Shown here one piece after another: positions 60,081 to 64,000 of a stretch of 64,000 nucleotides of DNA (positions are counted from its first letter, which is position 1; each line of letters opens with the position of its first letter). The stretch is taken from positions 62,001-126,000 of the forward strand of contig MCFL01000028.1 in NCBI GenBank assembly GCA_002102555.1, written 5' to 3'. The position numbers were made by a program, and so were the translations under genes. Origin of the DNA: Catenaria anguillulae PL171. Its lineage: Eukaryota; Blastocladiomycota; Blastocladiomycetes; Blastocladiales; Catenariaceae. The notes under the pieces are model-generated. The model did no database searches and was not told where the DNA came from. It was given only the letters and a program-made list of their open reading frames with translations.

Positions 60081-63000
60081 TTAGACCTCAATGCCCGACC
60101 GCTCCTGTGCCGCGGTCCCATTTGCACCGCCCGCCACCGCCTCTTCATACGCAGGCAACCGGTCCATAGTCTGCGTCAACCCCATCCCGGCGGCCGCCAG
60201 CGTCGACCTTGCCAACCGCTGCAGCGTGGAACTGGGTGTCCGCCCAGATCCTGACCCGTTTGCTGATCCGCTGCCGTTGCTCGCCGATGCCGCTTCTGCA
60301 GGTGTCGCGGCAGATGAGAGCGACAATGGCGCGGAAAAGCTGCCCGAACCGGCCGCCGCGGGTGCTTCACCGCCCATCGCCGCGCTGCGCAGCAGAGCAA
60401 CAAGCGTGTCTGCCGCTTGGCGCTTGGCGCGCACGGCATCGTTGCGCAAAAACGCCGCGTCGTTGTCCAGCTCGGCTTGGCGCCGGACAGTTTCTTGAAT
60501 GAGGCGGTTGAGGCGTGAGGTGGCAGTCTTGAGACGTGCGCGAATGTTGGCCACGGAGGCTGTTGAGACAACAACAGAATGGGTCAGCACAAGAATACGT
60601 GAACAAGCAAGTGGAACGAAAACGTAACATACTCGCAGTGATGCTGACCTGCAAACTCGGCATGGGCACCACGTCTGCCAAATCGGGCACCGCTTGCACG
60701 GCCTCATGCACGTGCAGCCTCGCAATCTGCGTATCGTCATACACCTTTGTCACCACGTTCTGTGGCAACCCAATCTCGGCACCACCCATCCCTTTGGCTC
60801 CCGCGGCCCCTGCTGCCACCTTGGCCACAGCCCCGCCAATCGAAAAACTGTATCGCCTGGTCGGCGTACCGGGAATCACCTTCGGATGCAATGAGCACCT
60901 ACCAACGAGATCTGTCACACTTATCCTGGGCTGCTCCTGCTGGTGCTGCTGGCCGTGCTGCTGCTGCTGCTGCTGCTGCTGCCGCTGGCGGCGTGGCGGG
61001 AACGTTGGCGATTCTGGCTCGTCCTCATCTGCATCCGTCCTTCGGCCCGTGCCCCACCGCAACGCGCGGCGGCCAGCCGTGCGTGCCCCCCGCGACCGCG
61101 ACCGCGACGTGTCACCCTCCCTTGGTCATTGCGCGTAGTTACGAGCGACACGGGCGCGCTCAGTGTGTGGGTGAGCGGTAGTGGGGCAACGGGCATGGGC
61201 CGGTCGTCGTCCATGTCATTGTTGTTGGTAGGCCCGGGTCGGGTCGGGAACGTGGCGGACGCTGGGCCGGGCGAGACGGGATCTTCGACCACACGGATCA
61301 TGCGCCCGCGGCGCTCGAGCTGGTCGCGCACAGAGTCGGCGTCGGATGCGCTGGCGCGTGTTGAAAGATCCATGCCCGATGGGCGAGGCAGCAGCATGGC
61401 GAGTGTGAATCGGCTACGGGACCGCGAGCGTGACCGGGACCGGGATGGAGAGTCGTCACGGTGGCTGGGGGCCGACGTGTGCTGGCGGTGCTGGGAGTGC
61501 TCGAATGACGAGTCCGAAGAGGATGACGATGTTGACGTGGTTGACGATACGGAGATTGTGCGTTGGCGGCGCCCAGGAGTAGGTGGCTGCAGCATCGATG
61601 TCGATCCGGACGACGACATGCCCCATCGGAACATGGATCGGCGGCGTGGCGCTCGCACGGGGCCATCGGTATCGTATCCGGCTCCTCGGCCAGACGTGTA
61701 CCCGCCCTCGGAGTCGGATACGCCAGATGTGACTCCGGCGGGAGCTGAAGAGGCGTTTGTCGGCCCTGTGGATCTGCCCCTGCGTGCTTGTTGCTGTGAA
61801 CCCGATGCGGACGGGACTGGGCCCGAGCTCCTTGCTCGCTGCCCACCACCAGCACCAGCGCCACCGGCCTCTTCGACCATCCTCGCCAATCTTGCACACT
61901 CCATACACGGGTCGGGGCGAATCTGGTCCATGACGGCAATCGCATGATTGACATGCCTGAGCGCTGCATTCAAATGATCGTGTGACGTTGTGAGGGACGA
62001 GCGATCCGAGTCCAAACGTCGTTGCTGGACGCGGATGAATTCCAGCGTCGAGTCGCGTTGCGCCAGTGCAACCGCTACTTGGGCACGGACCGCTGCGGGC
62101 GTGGTAGGCGGGCCGACAAGCAGCGACGCAGCGGATTGGTGGTGGTGTTGATGCGGTGATGTGGAGCGAGGGCGAGACGGCTGAGCATTGGCGTTGTTTG
62201 ACCCGTTAAGGGGCTGGTCCGATGAGACAATCGAATGAATGCTGGGTGAAAGCGACCGGCACCGCGGTGTTCCAATCATGGATGGCGCACCCGAATCCAC
62301 AATGGCCGCGGACGATGGCGGACGGGGCGTGGCTGCACCCGACGCCATGCGACTTCTTGGCCCGCGCGTCAGTGTCCGCCCACGATCCAGCTGCTGCTGC
62401 TGAGTCGGGACGGGTGGTGCAATCAAGTCTGGGAACAAGAGTGACTCGAGCTCGGCCATTTCGCGGTCGGCCGCCTCGAGCTCGGCACATTTGGCTTGCA
62501 GCGATGCTTGCGTTGCGCGAGCCACCTGAAGAGCCGTGGTCAGGGCAGCGACACGGTCCTCGGCGGCTTGCAGGGCGGCGTACGAGGCCCAGAACTCTTG
62601 CTCTTCGCGGGCCAGTGAGGACGAGTATTTGCCCCGGAGCATGGCGGACAGCGAGGAGATGGTGAGTTTTCGCAGACGCTCTACGTCCTTGTGTTCCTTG
62701 TGCCTGTTGAATGATTCAAAAGGCCACAGGTCAGGCACGTTGGAAAACTGGAGGAATAGCGAGAAACATGACAAAACGTACGATTGACGCTTGAGCTTTG
62801 GTAACAAGGCCTTTTGCGAAGCAACCTCGCGCTCCAGCTGGGCAACGTGTGCTTGGTTTCGTGCAAGTAGCTCGGGGCATGGCGCAAGATCGGCCAAGGT
62901 CCTCGACAAGCCCAGGTAATGTTGAAGCAAAATGGGATCAAGAGTGCGGTGCGCGGATGCCATGGAGACGCCCGAAGTGACTGACAGCATGGAGGCGACC

Positions 63001-63548
63001 GACGTGAGTCGAGCCAGCCGCTGAGGCGCACCACCGCGGTTCAGGCCAGCCGTCGAATGATGATGGTGCGGTGAGTGCGTGTTGAATTGTGACCGAGAAT
63101 GCGATGCATGGTATGGTGATGAGGATGCAGAGGACACGACGATTTGGTGGTGATTGTGACTGGGGCTGTGATGAATGACGGGTGGGGTTGGTGTTGACGC
63201 GCCAGACCGGGGCAATGACAGTGACTGCGATGACGGGAAAATGGCTGAATTGGGTGCAGAAGAGATGGGCGATGGATCCTCGGAAGATGACAGTGGGGAT
63301 GGGGTGGCAAAAACCAATGACGGCGAGGTCGGGGCGGTTGACGCTGTCGCCGCCGAAGAGTCTGAGTTTGAGCGGGATGGAATTGGACTGAGCGTGTGCG
63401 AAGAGAGCAAGGCGGGCGACGGGCAGGGCGATCTTGCGCGAAGCAGGTGGCTCAGGTGCTCGCCGTACGAAGGCGGCGGCGGCACAAGAGCCGCAGAGTG
63501 AGCAGCAGGAACGCTGGATGCAGTTGCCACGGGTGGGGGTGGAGCCAT
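60081..63548 (-). CDS. coiled-coil protein of unknown function
   Basis: About 1,100 residues, not assigned to a named family. Pro/Ser/His-rich N-terminus with PPPPSYGEHL; a helical stretch ILLQHYLGLSRTLADLAPCP; a basic hinge interrupted by a 78-nt intron (62781-62704); then VERLRKLTISSLSAMLRGK and heptad-like coiled coil (about 62640-62440). A second helical pair surrounds CMECARLARMVEEA (61910), followed by a Ser/Arg-rich region with an RS repeat, a Gln run (60960-60980), TRRYSFSIGGAVAKVAAGA, and an intron near 60640-60560 leading to a last coiled coil (NIRARLKTATSRLNRLIQET). The last residues are AAQERSGIEV. A one-base shift lies near 61050. The arrangement recalls, from memory, an uncharacterised conserved fungal coiled-coil family with a KLTxxSL motif. 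ATG 63548 opens the frame. Confidence 0.75.
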
Positions 63549-64000
63549 AATGACGATGGTGAACGCGCTGGCTTGCCAAGCGTCAGGGGTCGGCTATCAA
63601 GTCGGTAGAACAGTAGAAGATGGATTGGTCAGTTCACATAAATATTGTAACGGCGAACCACCTTGCGTCCGTCCAAGCAAGTGAGTGACAAGGAGGACGA
63701 CAAAGCCGCGAGCATGCGCGCGGTGACCGTGAGACAGCCGTAAGACAACGACGACAACGCTGCCCGGTGGGGACGTTATCATGGCTCGGAGAGCACGCGA
63801 GCTGCCCGACACAAGGCCAACAAGGGACCTTGAATCTGGTGCAGAACGTGCTGAGATGGGAGGCGGCTCGAGCACGCCTCGTTTCCGAGTGCGGACGTGA
63901 GCAAAGAAGGAAATTGTTGACGTACATGAGGCCAGAATGTAAAATTCGATGATGCAGACCTCGGCAAGTGGACCGGCTTGGTTGGTCGTGGGAAACGTGG
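63549..64000. other. upstream region to window end
   Basis: About 450 bases ahead of the coiled-coil gene. No supported gene; ORFs here are short and motif-free. Confidence 0.35.

Overview
The window is nuclear DNA of a fungus. The gene set (Cch1-type calcium channel, HAK-type potassium transporter, Rim15-type kinase, Vps11, BLI-3) is fungal. Introns are short (60 to 140 nt) with GTACGT or GTGCGT donors and CTGAC or CTAAC branch sites. High GC, very long low-complexity extensions and this gene mix suggest an early-diverging lineage such as Blastocladiomycota, but the phylum is an inference.

Layout. 0.3-0.9 kb: RPL10 (+). 1.3-8.8 kb: CCH1 calcium channel (-). 9.4-13.1 kb: HAK/KUP potassium transporter (-). 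13.6-24.9 kb: a giant RIM15-like kinase with PAS-like, zinc-finger, AGC kinase and receiver regions (-). 27.2-28.5 kb: unknown low-complexity protein (-). 29.5-32.2 kb: CAMK-like kinase (-). 32.4-37.1 kb: a transposon-rich patch with a plus-strand ORF of an expanded fungal family converging on a Crypton-like tyrosine recombinase (-). 37.5-40.8 kb: VPS11 (-), divergent from SYM1/MPV17 (+) at 41.0-41.7 kb. 42.0-50.4 kb: a complete Ty3/gypsy LTR retrotransposon (-) with LTRs, PPT, PBS and a 4-bp target duplication. 50.5-51.4 kb: a truncated Pif1-like helicase (-). 52.1-56.7 kb: ABCC transporter (-). 58.8-59.6 kb: BLI-3-like flavin-type protein (-). 60.1-63.5 kb: conserved-looking coiled-coil protein of unknown function (-).

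The host genes do not form one pathway. CCH1, HAK, RIM15, VPS11 and the ABCC pump loosely share ion, nutrient and vacuole homeostasis, but no shared regulation is visible.

Two points matter for any reader. First, many genes change frame at single points, nearly always where one base added to a homopolymer or doublet would rejoin a conserved protein. I read these as assembly deletions, not pseudogenes. Second, the ABCC gene appears to use a 3-nt microexon to encode the catalytic glutamate of its second nucleotide-binding domain. That is the most unusual signal I found.
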